In this document: positions 31,645-40,477 of the stretch, piece by piece
Layout: every line of letters starts with the position of its first letter
Numbering within the stretch: position 1 is the stretch's first letter
From: Arthrobacter sp. 9AX
Lineage (GTDB): Bacteria > Actinomycetota > Actinomycetes > Actinomycetales > Micrococcaceae
DNA length: 64,000 nucleotides
Direction of reading: 5' to 3'
NCBI RefSeq assembly: GCF_902506095.1
Contig: NZ_LR733293.1
Coordinates: 3,409,089-3,473,088 of the forward strand
Notes under the pieces: generated by a model
Seen by the model: only the letters and a program-made list of their open reading frames with translations
Database searches by the model: none
What the model was told of the DNA's origin: nothing
Program-made: the position numbers and the translations under genes

Positions 31645-32463
31645 ATGGAAGTCACGGTCAGTGGTGTCCCCGTGCATTTCGCCGAGTACGGCAGCGGTAT
31701 GCCAGTGCTCGCACTCCACGGCGCAGGGGTGGACCACCGCGAGGTGGCGGGCGCCCTGGAACCAATACTCGGCACAGGCCCCAATTACCGGCGGCTGTAT
31801 CCGGACCTGCCGGGGATGGGCCGCACTCCGGCGCCCTCAAGCATCCGAGGCAACGATGACGTGCTGGACCTGTTGCTCGGATTCGTGGACAACACCATCG
31901 AGGACCGGCCCTTTCTGGTGATCGGCCACTCCTACGGCGCCTACCTGGCCTGCGGCATTGCCGCCCTGAAACCGGAGCAGGCCATCGGACTGGCGCTCAT
32001 CTGCCCGGTGGGTGCCCACACGCGCGGCGTGCCACCGCACCAAGTCCTGGTCGGGCAGGCTGGCCTGCCCGCCGGACTGGACTCTGAGGCCGAGGCGACG
32101 TACCGCGACTACTTTGTGGTGCAGTCCCCGGAAACGCTGCACTTGTTCCAGGAACGGGTGGCTCCATCAGCCGCACTCGTTGATGAGGCGGCGATGTCTC
32201 GGATCTTCGCAAGCTGGGAGCTCAGGGACCGGCCGGAAGCGGCGGAAACCTACCCGCATCCGGTGCTGATGCTCGCCGACCGGCAGGACGCCACGGCCGG
32301 GTTCCGGGCGCCGCAGGAGTTGGCGGAGCGCTACCCCCGAGCCACTATGGCCGTCCTGGACCGCGCCGGTCATGCGCTGCTCCATGAGCAACCTGATCTT
32401 GTTCGAGCCCTCGTCACCGAATGGCTGACGCGGGTTGACGAGCACTCCCTATCGGGGCAGTGA
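31645..32463 (+). CDS. Alpha/beta hydrolase
   Basis: This 272-aa enzyme has the oxyanion segment LALHGAGVDH, the nucleophile elbow GHSYGAYLA (serine near residue 94), a likely acid in LMLADRQDA and the catalytic histidine in DRAGHALLHEQP (near 247). It is of the proline iminopeptidase/haloperoxidase-like broad class. Substrate cannot be assigned. The gene is free-standing and is followed by the converging small C4-type gene at 32529. Confidence 0.88.
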   Translation: MEVTVSGVPVHFAEYGSGMPVLALHGAGVDHREVAGALEPILGTGPNYRRLYPDLPGMGRTPAPSSIRGNDDVLDLLLGFVDNTIEDRPFLVIGHSYGAYLACGIAALKPEQAIGLALICPVGAHTRGVPPHQVLVGQAGLPAGLDSEAEATYRDYFVVQSPETLHLFQERVAPSAALVDEAAMSRIFASWELRDRPEAAETYPHPVLMLADRQDATAGFRAPQELAERYPRATMAVLDRAGHALLHEQPDLVRALVTEWLTRVDEHSLSGQ

Positions 32464-32528
32464 CAGATAGTCCTTGCCGCGGCTCCGCACCAGCGCCGCG
32501 GGCTCGCCGTCACACCAGCCGTGCCTGT

Positions 32529-32852
32529 TCAGCCCTCGCCGTTCGCCGCGGTGATGAACGCGGCGAGCGCCCGGGCCTCGGACTGGCGAAGGAAGACGCG
32601 GACCGCCTCGGCCCGCCCGGCCACTTCAAGGGAAAGCGTCAAACCGTCAGCACCCGCACTGGGCTCGGCCTGCCATCCCTCCACGGCGGGCGCCAGGTCC
32701 TGGTCCATCACCACCGAACGCCCCTGCAGGTCCCACGGGGCGCCGGCGTCCATCAGGGCCTTGTGCCCAGCGCAGACAGGCACCTTTTGAGGACCCGCGA
32801 CCGTGCCGGAGCCGGGGTTCGTGCACCGGAGAACCGAGCATTTGTCCACCAC
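32529..32852 (-). CDS. Small C-x4-C...C-x2-H protein, family copy 2
   Basis: This 107-aa paralogue of 18311 has CSVLRC at the N terminus and VCAGH near residue 27, then GAPWDLQGRSVV, DLAPAVEGW, PSAGADGLTLSLE and EARALAAFI. It begins at tandem GTG codons (32852, 32849) with AGGGGGA upstream. It is the shortest copy, having a smaller loop between the cysteine pairs. Function unknown. Confidence 0.78.
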   Translation of the reverse strand: MVDKCSVLRCTNPGSGTVAGPQKVPVCAGHKALMDAGAPWDLQGRSVVMDQDLAPAVEGWQAEPSAGADGLTLSLEVAGRAEAVRVFLRQSEARALAAFITAANGEG

Positions 32853-32980
32853 GTAATCCCCCTAACCAGGCGCGTGCCGAAGTCCGCATCACCGCGTACG
32901 CCCAGAGTCCTCCCGGACGGATTGGATGTCGATCCCTAACTTCGCCAAACGCCCAAACCAGGGGGGCGCGTTAGGGGATC

Positions 32981-33034
32981 CACCGGCTGGAGGAGGCACC
33001 GGCTGGAGGAGGCACCGGCTGGAGGAGGCACCGG
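32981..33034. repeat. 16-bp tandem repeat, three copies plus a partial one
   Basis: CACCGGCTGGAGGAGG is repeated exactly three times, followed by CACCGG, directly after the 3' end of the acyltransferase gene. Exact identity suggests recent slippage. It may be variable between strains. Confidence 0.9.
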
Positions 33035-33037
33035 CGC

Positions 33038-34258
33038 CTACGCGGCCCGGCCGGCGGACACGAGCTCCCGCTCCCGTTCGCGGGCGGGTTCAGGAGCAGG
33101 ACGTACATCGGCGGCATCCAGCCTTTTGTTGGCCCAGTTGCGGACGGGCGTTTCCACCAGCCTGAAGGAGGCATAGGCCAGCACCACCGTGAGGGCTGCC
33201 GCCAGCGGGATGCGGAGCCACAGCGACGGCACGAGAGGCATCAGCAGCAGGTAGACCGGCAGGTGCCACAGGTAGAAGGCGTAGGACAGGTCGCGGCCGG
33301 GGCCCGCGAGCCAGGGATGGCTCAGGATCCGCGCGGTGAAGTTGGCCGGGGACAAGACCAGCCAGCCGATGGCCAGAGCCGCCAGCAGTGCCAGCACGGC
33401 GGGCCCGGCCGTCCAGAAAGCGCTGAACCACAGGCCCGGGGTGCCCGGCTCGTGCAGCAGGAACACGGCGGCCAGCAGAACCAGGGCGGCAGGCGGCCCG
33501 GCCCACCGCGCGGCGGACAGGAGGGACGCGTGGCACCGCGAGCCGCGCCGGACAAGGGTGAAGACCAGTGCCAGGGTGCAGCCGATCAGCAGCTCGTCGG
33601 CCCGGGTGTCGGGCCCGTTGTAGAGGCGGCTCAGGGGCGCCCCGAGCAGGACCAGCACGAACCGCTCCAGCAGGAATGCCGCGGCCAGGACGCCGGTCAC
33701 CCAGGCGACGGTGCGGACTCTCCAGAACCGCAGCATCACCAGGAGGAGTACCGGCCACACCAGGTAGAACTGCTCCTCGACGGCGAGCGTCCACGTGGGG
33801 CCGAGCGTCTCACCGGTGATGGAGCCGCCGAACGTCCCGAAATGCGCCAGGTTCATCACGTACCCGGCGGCGGGCAGCACGAAGCCTTCCTGGCCGGCCC
33901 ACTTTGACGCCGGAAACACCAGCCCCGCGGCGACGATGACTCCGCAAACGGCCAGCAGCGCCGGCCACAGCCGGGCCAGCCGCTTGGCGTAGAAGATCCC
34001 CAGGCGCAGCCCGCCCGTAGCCAGGTACTCCTTCATGATCAGGAGGGTGATCACAAAGCCGCTGAGGGTAAAGAACACGTCCACACCGATGGATCCGCCG
34101 GGGACCAAGTCGGTGGCGGCGTGAAACAGGAACACAAACACCACGGCAACGGTCCGGAGCCCGTCCAGGGCATGTTTCCGTCCCGGAATCAGCCCGGTTG
34201 AGGGCGTTTCCGGGCATTCCAGAGCTGACAAGTTTCCACTGCTTGACCTAAAAACCAC
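33038..34258 (-). CDS. Acyltransferase 3 family membrane protein (OafA-like)
   Basis: This 406-aa integral membrane protein has about ten hydrophobic segments. Acyltransferase-3 features are visible: the early LDGLRTVAVVFVFLFHA helix with arginine and histidine, FFTLSGFVIT, and RLARLWPALL. ETLGPTWTLAVEEQFYLVWP in the middle is also typical. Such enzymes O-acylate exopolysaccharides, peptidoglycan or small molecules. In this window the polysaccharide loci are natural targets, but that is inference. ATG at 34258, with later starts possible. The C terminus is basic and followed by the 16-bp tandem repeat. Confidence 0.9.
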   Translation of the reverse strand: MVFRSSSGNLSALECPETPSTGLIPGRKHALDGLRTVAVVFVFLFHAATDLVPGGSIGVDVFFTLSGFVITLLIMKEYLATGGLRLGIFYAKRLARLWPALLAVCGVIVAAGLVFPASKWAGQEGFVLPAAGYVMNLAHFGTFGGSITGETLGPTWTLAVEEQFYLVWPVLLLVMLRFWRVRTVAWVTGVLAAAFLLERFVLVLLGAPLSRLYNGPDTRADELLIGCTLALVFTLVRRGSRCHASLLSAARWAGPPAALVLLAAVFLLHEPGTPGLWFSAFWTAGPAVLALLAALAIGWLVLSPANFTARILSHPWLAGPGRDLSYAFYLWHLPVYLLLMPLVPSLWLRIPLAAALTVVLAYASFRLVETPVRNWANKRLDAADVRPAPEPARERERELVSAGRAA

Positions 34259-34400
34259 TCAGCAAGCATATATAACGTTTCCATAACTGCGCTGGGCGCA
34301 AGCTGGATGAAAGCTCCGAACGCACAAACCTTGGAAGCCGCTAGGAGCCCCAAGGTGCACCGCAGGGTTCCCCCAACATGCAGTCCGTACCGTCACTTCC

Positions 34401-34868
34401 ATGACAGCTATCACTGCACCGCCGCGCACCCCGGGCGGCCCCGGAACCGGCGCGAAAACACCCGTGCTGAGCGGCCAGGACTCCACCAGACCCCTCCTGG
34501 ACCATGCAGTGCTGGACAAGTTGCGCGCGGACTTCGATGACTATGACGAAGTCTGGCGGGTATTCGTCCGCAACTTCATCGCCGCCCTCCCGCCGAGGAT
34601 AGACAAGCTCCGGGGAGCATTGACCACGGGCGACCTCGCGGGCGCCATCGATGCAGTACTCAGCCTCAAGGCCGCCAGCCTGCAGGTGGGTGCGGAACGG
34701 CTCGCCTCCCTGGCCCTGGACCTCGAGGTCGCCGTGCGCGAGGGCACCCGGGACCGCGATCCGTCCGGAGTGCTGCCCTGGCTGGCGGCGGAACATCTGC
34801 CACGGATCAGGCAACGCGCCGGACAGACCACCTACATCCTCGAAGTACACCTGAAGAAAACCCCCTGA
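34401..34868 (+). CDS. Hpt-like protein lacking the phospho-histidine, copy 4
   Basis: This 155-aa protein is of the same subtype as copies 1 and 2 (FIAALPPRIDKLR, LTTGD, AVLSLKAASLQVGAERLA), with leucine 87 at the histidine position and a longer, proline-rich N terminus. It stands without a GAF-ANTAR neighbour, between a divergent acyltransferase gene and a YcnI gene. No good ribosome site precedes ATG 34401. GTG near 34464 is an alternative. Confidence 0.78.
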   Translation: MTAITAPPRTPGGPGTGAKTPVLSGQDSTRPLLDHAVLDKLRADFDDYDEVWRVFVRNFIAALPPRIDKLRGALTTGDLAGAIDAVLSLKAASLQVGAERLASLALDLEVAVREGTRDRDPSGVLPWLAAEHLPRIRQRAGQTTYILEVHLKKTP

Positions 34869-34921
34869 CCCTTGCGCCGCCGTCGCCACGACTCCGCGCG
34901 GCCAACTGAAAGGCAATTCCC

Positions 34922-35638
34922 ATGGCAACTGCACGCACCCGCACCGCCGGGACCTTCACCGCACTCACCGCGGCAGCCGGGCTCCTGCTGGTTGGCGCAG
35001 GCACCGCGTCCGCGCACGTCAGTGTGGACCCGTCGTCGCCCTCTGCCGGCGGCTACTCGCAGCTGACCTTCAAGGTCCCCAACGAGTCGGCCACGGCCAA
35101 GACCACCAGGATCGCCGTGGCCCTGCCCACCGGGACGCCGTTCACCTCGGTCTCCGTCAAGCCGATGGAAGGCTGGACAGCCGAGATCACCGAGGCGGCC
35201 CTGCCATCACCGGTGACCGTCAACGGTGCCACCATCACCAAGGCAGCCTCGACCGTCACGTGGACAGCCGACGCCGCCCACCAGCTGGGGCAGCACGAAT
35301 ACCAGACCTTCTCGATCTCCGTCGGCAAGCTCCCCGCGGCCGGCACCACCGTGGAACTGCCGGCAACCCAGTGGTATTCGGACGGCACGGTGGTGACGTG
35401 GGACGACACGGAAACACCCGGCCAGGCTGAACCCGAGCACCCGGCACCCGCCTTCACCACCACCGAGGAAAAGGCGGGACACGGCCACGCCGCACCCCTG
35501 GCCGAGGCGGCCCCGGTATCAGCAACCACCCCCGCCGCGGACAGCACGCTCGGCATCGTCGGCCTCGGCGCCGGAGTACTGGGACTGGCCGCGGGCACGG
35601 CGGCGCTTTTCCGTACGCGGGCCCCGCGGAAGCATTAG
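34922..35638 (+). CDS. YcnI-like (DUF1775) exported copper-related protein
   Basis: This 238-aa protein has a signal peptide ending in ASA, so that mature protein starts HVSVDPSSPSAGGYSQLTF, with the N-terminal histidine typical of YcnI copper-binding domains. A conserved PMEGWTAEI and GQHEYQTFSISVGKLP follow. A C-terminal membrane helix (about residues 208-230) and a basic tail anchor it outside the cell. YcnI proteins are linked to copper trafficking, often beside CopD, but no such partner is present here. Confidence 0.9.
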   Translation: MATARTRTAGTFTALTAAAGLLLVGAGTASAHVSVDPSSPSAGGYSQLTFKVPNESATAKTTRIAVALPTGTPFTSVSVKPMEGWTAEITEAALPSPVTVNGATITKAASTVTWTADAAHQLGQHEYQTFSISVGKLPAAGTTVELPATQWYSDGTVVTWDDTETPGQAEPEHPAPAFTTTEEKAGHGHAAPLAEAAPVSATTPAADSTLGIVGLGAGVLGLAAGTAALFRTRAPRKH

Positions 35639-35763
35639 CCAGCCCGGCACAGCCGGGCACCCGCCGTCGGCCGCCATAGCGCCATTGCCGGCCAGATCCT
35701 CTATGAAGTGGGCAGAATCACACGATGCGGGGTGTGGCGTAGGCAGTAGGTACTGTTCTCCGG

Positions 35764-36639
35764 GTGTTAAAAGACAAAAGACATCTCGCTGCCCTTTTGA
35801 TCACTGTGGTCCTGGCCGGCGGGCTGCTGACCGCAGGTTCCGCTCCTGCCGGCGCCAGCTCCTGGCCGTTCGGCTGGTGGAACTGGATCGCCGCCAACGC
35901 CCAGTCCCCTGCTGCTGCGCAGCCGTCCGCATCTGCCTCGCCCCTGGCCTCCGCTGCTCCGTCAGCGTCTGCTTCCGCTGCCGCGCCGGCGTCGTCTCCC
36001 GCCGCAGATCCCGAAACGCCGGCCGCGGCTGCCCCCGTTGAGGACCCGGCTCCTGCCGAAGAGCCTGCCCAGGTTGAGGCGCCGGCTCCCGCTCCCGCGG
36101 CCGCAGCACCCGCCCCGCCTCCGGCAGCCCCTGCAGCTCCGGCACCCGCGCCGGCGGCACCCGCGCCGGCGGCACCCGCGCCGGCGGCACCGGCACCCGC
36201 TCCGGCTCCCGCGGCTCCGGCCGGCGGCAGCGCGCCGTCCAACGCGGTGGCCCAGCGCTCCTTCGATCTCATCAACCAGTACCGGCTGGCCAACGGCCTC
36301 GCCCCGCTGCGCTACAACGCCGGGCTCGAATCCGTGGCGCAGAACTGGTCGAACACCATGATGCGGGACATCAACGCCCAGGGCAGCGCGGGCTTCCGTC
36401 ACAACCCCGACGCGTCCGCGCAGATCCCGTCCGGTTGGACCCGTGCCGCCGAGAACATCGCCGTCAACGCCGACGCCGATGCGCTCTTCGCCGCGTGGAA
36501 GGCCTCCCCCGGCCACAACGCCAACATGCTCAACGCCGGCCTGACCGACTTCGGCTTCGGTTCGGCCCGGCTTTCGGCGGGCTCCCCGTACGGCGCGCAG
36601 CTGGTGGCCACCCAAAACTTCGCCACCTACGCGAAGTAG
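35764..36639 (+). CDS. Secreted CAP-domain (SCP/PR-1-like) protein
   Basis: This 291-aa exported protein has a signal peptide, a long alanine/proline-rich spacer (about residues 50-155) and a C-terminal CAP domain (about 165-290) with FDLINQYRLANGLAPL, HNPD, AENIAVNA and SPGHNANMLN. CAP proteins of bacteria are often cell-wall associated and their activity is usually unknown. The GTG at 35764 is the start. Two strong terminators follow. Confidence 0.9.
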   Translation: MLKDKRHLAALLITVVLAGGLLTAGSAPAGASSWPFGWWNWIAANAQSPAAAQPSASASPLASAAPSASASAAAPASSPAADPETPAAAAPVEDPAPAEEPAQVEAPAPAPAAAAPAPPPAAPAAPAPAPAAPAPAAPAPAAPAPAPAPAAPAGGSAPSNAVAQRSFDLINQYRLANGLAPLRYNAGLESVAQNWSNTMMRDINAQGSAGFRHNPDASAQIPSGWTRAAENIAVNADADALFAAWKASPGHNANMLNAGLTDFGFGSARLSAGSPYGAQLVATQNFATYAK

Positions 36640-36645
36640 GCAAGA

Positions 36646-36677
36646 AAGTACGACGGCGACCTGCCGCCGTCGTACTT
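36646..36677 (+). terminator. Terminator 1 after the CAP gene
   Basis: A 13-bp perfect inverted repeat (AAGTACGACGGCG and its complement) with a 6-base loop lies 6 bp after the stop and is followed by T-rich sequence. Its ACGACGGCG core recurs in other intergenic palindromes of the window. Confidence 0.75.
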
Positions 36678-36701
36678 GATTTCCTGTTCTGCCGGACAGG
36701 G

Positions 36702-36730
36702 AGAAAGCCCCTCCTGAGGAGGGGCTTTCT
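36702..36730. terminator. Terminator 2 after the CAP gene
   Basis: A 13-bp perfect inverted repeat AGAAAGCCCCTCC...GGAGGGGCTTTCT with a 3-base loop is T-rich at the plus end and A-rich at the minus end, so it probably works in both directions. The 36731-36948 gap is AT-rich and holds nothing I recognise. Confidence 0.85.
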
Positions 36731-36948
36731 ACGTAGTGGTCATGTGTCTTCTGTTTTAGAACAGCCTCGATGCATTCCCCCTCTCCGGACGCCCCCCGGC
36801 GCCCATCCGGATTATGAATACTAATAACGGGTCCGGGGCTAGTAAAGAGGTTTTGCTGAAGTTGTCGCCTGCAAAAGCTGACTGCGCAAACTTCACCTGC
36901 TGTATGGGCATTCAAAAAGTGCGGAAGCAGGAGTGAGGGGCGCCACGA

Positions 36949-37089
36949 CTACTGCACCTCGTCTTCGTCAAGTACCTTCCCCGGATCGTCCGAATGAAGC
37001 ACCTGCCATCCGACGGTGTACTCGGAATCGAAATAATCGTTCGCTTTCCTCCAAGCGATCCAGTCATTACGTACAAACTTTGATTCCAT
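36949..37089 (-). CDS. Putative 46-aa small protein
   Basis: A short frame starts MESKFVRNDWIAWRKANDYF and ends in an acidic DEDEVQ tail. The composition is protein-like (aromatic-rich, balanced charge), but codon use is less GC-biased than its neighbours and the ribosome site is weak (AGGGA very near the start). It lies in the low-GC patch 36.7-37.8 kb. It may be a foreign or decaying gene. Confidence 0.4.
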   Translation of the reverse strand: MESKFVRNDWIAWRKANDYFDSEYTVGWQVLHSDDPGKVLDEDEVQ

Positions 37090-37308
37090 AGTCCCTAGCT
37101 AATCTCTGACCGTTGACTACGGCGGCCGGGGACCTCGCTCGACGATGTCCCGTTCCGGGTCGCCCAGTCCGGGTTTCCCGTCCTCGTGAAGGATTCCTGG
37201 ATCGGCAATCCATGCCGTGGACGCTCTGCTTAGGGCATTCTGAAACTCGCACGATTCAAGTCGAGACTGAAGGAGCTGCGATACTCTGACGATGGTCGTC
37301 TATTTCGA

Positions 37309-37731
37309 GTGCAGAACGCGGACGGAGATGCCCAATCGGAGCTATTTGACCTGGCCCGGAGCATCGACGTCCACAAGGACTCCATGATGCAGTCTCATGA
37401 AGAGGCGATAGGTGGCGTGACGTCCGGTCTCATCTCCTTGGGCGAAGAAGTGACCTGGCGCGCTTGGCATTTCGGCATCCCGCTTCAGATGACGAGCCGG
37501 ATCACCGAGATGCAGATACCCAACTATTTCGTAGACGAGCAGGTTAAGGGTCCGTTCCAGCGGGCCCGGCATGTTCATGAATTCAGCCAGGATTCAGCGG
37601 GAACCACCATGGTGGATCGTATCGAGTTCGTGGCTCCGTTCGGACCAATAGGGCGTTTGGTGGAGAAACTGGTGTTGGGGCGCTACCTCCAAAGGTTGAT
37701 AGAGACGCGGAATCGGCACCTTTGCAGGTGA
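37309..37731 (+). CDS. SRPBCC-family protein, apparently frameshifted near its start
   Basis: This 140-aa protein of the SRPBCC/START-like ligand-binding fold shows SIDVHKDSM, EEVTWRAWHFGIPLQMTSRI, YFVDEQVKGPF and DRIEFVAPFGPIGRLVEKLVLGRY. The family normally begins with an FECRT-type strand. That strand is encoded in a different frame from ATG 37292 (MVVYFECRTRTEMP). The frames would join if one base had been lost near 37334-37338. Translation from GTG 37309 would therefore lack the first strand. It is either a recent pseudogene or a sequencing error. Local GC is lower than in the rest of the window. Confidence 0.7.
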   Translation: MQNADGDAQSELFDLARSIDVHKDSMMQSHEEAIGGVTSGLISLGEEVTWRAWHFGIPLQMTSRITEMQIPNYFVDEQVKGPFQRARHVHEFSQDSAGTTMVDRIEFVAPFGPIGRLVEKLVLGRYLQRLIETRNRHLCR

Positions 37732-37779
37732 CACGAATGGACGCTGCGGAGTCCCACACGTTTCCAGAGATTTACTTCC

Positions 37780-38001
37780 GTGAAACAGCGGCAACCGTAC
37801 TATTCATGCATGTGGACTAAACAGCACCGGGCTCCCTGCGGCACGTGCGGCAGGAACACGAACCACGTGACGCATTATCGAAAGGACGACGTCGGCGGCG
37901 CACTGATTGCCGACGTCCGCTGCGCCGAGCACCAGGACGTCCCGGTCGCCCATGAGGTTTCGCGGGCAGTGTGGATGGCGTCGTCGGAGCCGGCCGCGTA
38001 A
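37780..38001 (+). CDS. Small cysteine-containing protein of unknown function
   Basis: This 73-aa protein from GTG 37780 (or 63 aa from ATG 37810) has APCGTCGRNTNHVTH and later RCAEHQD, so CxxC and CxxH could form a zinc site. No family is recognised. It lies at the edge of the low-GC patch, just after the SRPBCC gene. Confidence 0.5.
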   Translation: MKQRQPYYSCMWTKQHRAPCGTCGRNTNHVTHYRKDDVGGALIADVRCAEHQDVPVAHEVSRAVWMASSEPAA

Positions 38002-38105
38002 CGTTCTGACGGCCCGCAAGGAAGGCCGGCAGATTGCCCGATGGCGCTGGCGTAGGCAGCAACGGCGGTGCGGACACTTCGTCGCGGCCTTGGCCGCCGG
38101 CAACG

Positions 38106-38636
38106 CTAGGCCACCGGTGGAAGGTTCCGACAGTTGGCGCCGAGGCCCACAATAAGCCCGGCGTTTGTGGCTACAGCAGCACTCCTGGACGTCCACCCAT
38201 CGTGCTTAGTGACGATTGCAAGTTCAAGTTCACTGCCAAGGCCAAGAAGGCCGCCCAACAAGTTGACCGGTACGTCGGTGACGTACCCCGTGGCGGGAGA
38301 CCCTGTTGTCTTCGCGGTGAGTGAGAATCCGGTGAGCGGCGCAAGAAGCGAACCCAGGCCGCTGGTAGAAGCCAGCAGTTCGGCGCTGGTGATGTCGTAG
38401 CCCGCGGGCGGCTTCCAGAGGATCCGCACGTATGCGCCGAGCCCGAGAATGTTGGCGTCGTACCTACACTGGCCGTTGAGGGTCGGGGCTGGGACGGTGA
38501 GGGCCGCGAAGCTGCCGGTGGCGAGGTCAGGATCCTGCCACGCAGCATCGGTCACCACAGGAGGAGCCGACGCCGACAGCACCACCGCGAGCGACGCGGC
38601 CAAAACAGGCAACAGCGTTTTCCTGGGCATACTCAT
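38106..38636 (-). CDS. Exported protein with SipW-type signal, third member of the surface-fibre operon
   Basis: This 176-aa secreted protein carries the motif AAWQDPDLATGSFAAL just after its hydrophobic signal. The two upstream gene products share the same A-[AS]-W-x-D-...-A-x-G-[ST]-F box, as in camelysin/TasA-type substrates of SipW peptidases. The rest is predicted to be beta-rich with two cysteines. Its ATG overlaps the preceding stop by 4 bp. It is the last gene of a five-gene minus-strand operon (41098 to 38106). Confidence 0.75.
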   Translation of the reverse strand: MSMPRKTLLPVLAASLAVVLSASAPPVVTDAAWQDPDLATGSFAALTVPAPTLNGQCRYDANILGLGAYVRILWKPPAGYDITSAELLASTSGLGSLLAPLTGFSLTAKTTGSPATGYVTDVPVNLLGGLLGLGSELELAIVTKHDGWTSRSAAVATNAGLIVGLGANCRNLPPVA

Positions 38637-39325
38637 GATGCCCGCAGACGAGCCAGTCCAAAGCCCACGGCCACAGCCAGCAGACCGAGGAGCGCGAAGC
38701 CTCCCAGCCTGGCCCCGGTATCAGCCAGGCTGTTCGACGGCGGTCCGGCCGGCTTTCCCGGGAGGCTCCCAGGCCCGGCGCCGTCAGTGAGTCCTGTCCC
38801 GGCGTCGTCCCCTGAGCCATGGACGCCCACGGTGATCTGCGTGCTGCTCCCCTGCACCTCCGCGGGAACGTCGTCGGCCAGAAAGACAGTCAGCACCACA
38901 TGTGCACTGTCAGCATCGGCGGACCCGGGTTCCAGAAGACTCGCCTGCAAACCCTCCGCAGCGCTCAGCGGCGTGCGCCCCAGCAGCAGCCTCTCCCCCA
39001 CACCGCATTGGCCTTGGACCCATGGCTCGGAGCAGGCCCGGACCTCCACGCTGAGGAAGTTCCGCAGCGAGCCGGAAGCAGCAGATCCTGAGTGCAGGGC
39101 CACCTGCAGTATGGTGGCCCGCTCGCCCGGGACTTGGACGTCCACCGGCCACTGCGCACTGCCCCCAGGAGCGAGGTTGTGCATCGCGTTCCCCGGCCCT
39201 GCGGTAACTTCCAACCAGCCGGATGGTACCTCCGACGCCGCAACGGCGGGCACCCCGAAGCCGCTCAGGCCGAACGTCAAAATCAGCCCCAGCACCGGAC
39301 CCCGGTCAGGCCGCAACATGCTCAC
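38633..39325 (-). CDS. Exported surface protein with LADTG sorting signal
   Basis: This 230-aa protein has a signal peptide, an extracellular domain of about 150 residues with a cysteine pair, a glycine/proline-rich spacer, and a C-terminal SLADTG followed by a membrane helix and basic end. LAxTG is the class E sortase motif of high-GC Gram-positives, so the protein is probably wall-linked. ATG 39325 overlaps the peptidase gene by 20 bp, and ATG 39319 is an alternative. In the operon it could be the wall anchor of the fibre proteins. Confidence 0.8.
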   Translation of the reverse strand: MSMLRPDRGPVLGLILTFGLSGFGVPAVAASEVPSGWLEVTAGPGNAMHNLAPGGSAQWPVDVQVPGERATILQVALHSGSAASGSLRNFLSVEVRACSEPWVQGQCGVGERLLLGRTPLSAAEGLQASLLEPGSADADSAHVVLTVFLADDVPAEVQGSSTQITVGVHGSGDDAGTGLTDGAGPGSLPGKPAGPPSNSLADTGARLGGFALLGLLAVAVGFGLARLRAS

Positions 39326-39818
39326 CGGACTTCCGGCGCGGCCACAGACCCCATGTCACCAGTGCGGACACGGCCACCGTCGTACCGCCGAGGACCAGCG
39401 GGTGGGCGGCCGCAGCCACAGGGTAGGCGAGCCCGGGCGCGGACCAGAGGACCAACCGCACGTGCTCCACCACGTAAGGCGCCGGATCCGGTTGCTGGTT
39501 CGCGTCGCCCTTCATGGTGATCACCCGCGCCGCCCCCTCGGCTGGCTCCAGTGTCTGGACCCTGTGGGTGATGGGCAGCTTGCCGCGCCTGTCGACGGTC
39601 ACCACATCCCCCACGTTGATCTCACCGGCCGGGATCCCACGGACCACAGCCAGCGATCCGGCGGGGATACCGGGAGCCATGGACCCCGTTTTGAACAGGA
39701 TCAGGGAGACGTCGAACAGCAGCGCGCAGATCACGGCGATGATGCAGACGGCGCCTCCCGCTGCCGCGGTGTTCAGCAGGATTTCCCGCAGGTGGCCCGC
39801 GGCTGACCGGCGGCTCAT
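39306..39818 (-). CDS. SipW-type signal peptidase I
   Basis: This 170-aa peptidase has an N-terminal membrane helix (about residues 19-42), a catalytic serine S46 in KTGSMAPG and a histidine (H85 in PITHRV) where Lep-type enzymes have lysine. MKGDANQQPDP follows. A Ser/His arrangement marks the ER/SipW class. A C-terminal membrane helix is also present. Its ATG overlaps the preceding stop (ATGA). It presumably processes the three exported proteins of this operon, which share a box after their signals. Confidence 0.9.
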   Translation of the reverse strand: MSRRSAAGHLREILLNTAAAGGAVCIIAVICALLFDVSLILFKTGSMAPGIPAGSLAVVRGIPAGEINVGDVVTVDRRGKLPITHRVQTLEPAEGAARVITMKGDANQQPDPAPYVVEHVRLVLWSAPGLAYPVAAAAHPLVLGGTTVAVSALVTWGLWPRRKSGEHVAA

Positions 39819-40474
39819 GAGCTGGAGGTGGCAGTGAACTGCCAGGTTGCCGTTGCCGTCTGGCCCTGCAGTGCGTTGCTCGCACCCACCGGGAGGGTCA
39901 CCTCGAAGCAAAACTGCGTAGGTGCCCCCGGCAAGGTCGCTGTTGCAGCCTGGAGTGAATTTACGACGCCGGCCGGCTGGCCCGCGGTGAAAGGCTTGGC
40001 AGCGTCTGCACCCACCACAAAAGCGGGCGACCCCGTGAACGCCGACGCATCGCATGTGGCGGAACGAACCACGCGGTAGCGCAGGGCGGCACCCAGTTCG
40101 GCGTCGCCCATTCCGCTGCTGGCCACCGACGGAGAGCCAAGAACCACCTCGCCTGCCACAGAGTTTGCTGTGGTCCGGATGGCAAACGGCGCGTACACCG
40201 TGGTGCCGGGACTCATCGATGAAGCGTTGAACACCAGGGCAGTACCCGGCGCGATGTCATTGGCGCTCCAGCTGCCAGCGGCGTCGTAGGGTTTGGTGAC
40301 GTTGGATTCGGTCTTGAAGGTACTTGCCCCGAACGAACCTGTGGCATAGTCACTGTCCGTCCACGAAGCCATCGTTACGGAACCGCCCAGTCCCAATACC
40401 AGCGCTCCTGCCAGGAGAGCCCGCACTCGCAAGGCAGCCGCTTCGCGACCGGTCTTTGCTCGTCGGTTGCCCAT
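39815..40474 (-). CDS. TasA/camelysin-like exported protein, copy 2
   Basis: This 219-aa protein has a basic N terminus, a hydrophobic signal segment and the cleavage-proximal box ASWTDSDYATGSF. The mature part is beta-rich with two cysteines and is similar in layout to the product of the gene 3 bp upstream. TasA-type proteins form extracellular fibres in Bacillus. Here the fold is inferred only from the signal box and from the adjacent SipW gene. Confidence 0.8.
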   Translation of the reverse strand: MGNRRAKTGREAAALRVRALLAGALVLGLGGSVTMASWTDSDYATGSFGASTFKTESNVTKPYDAAGSWSANDIAPGTALVFNASSMSPGTTVYAPFAIRTTANSVAGEVVLGSPSVASSGMGDAELGAALRYRVVRSATCDASAFTGSPAFVVGADAAKPFTAGQPAGVVNSLQAATATLPGAPTQFCFEVTLPVGASNALQGQTATATWQFTATSSS

Positions 40475-40477
40475 GGC

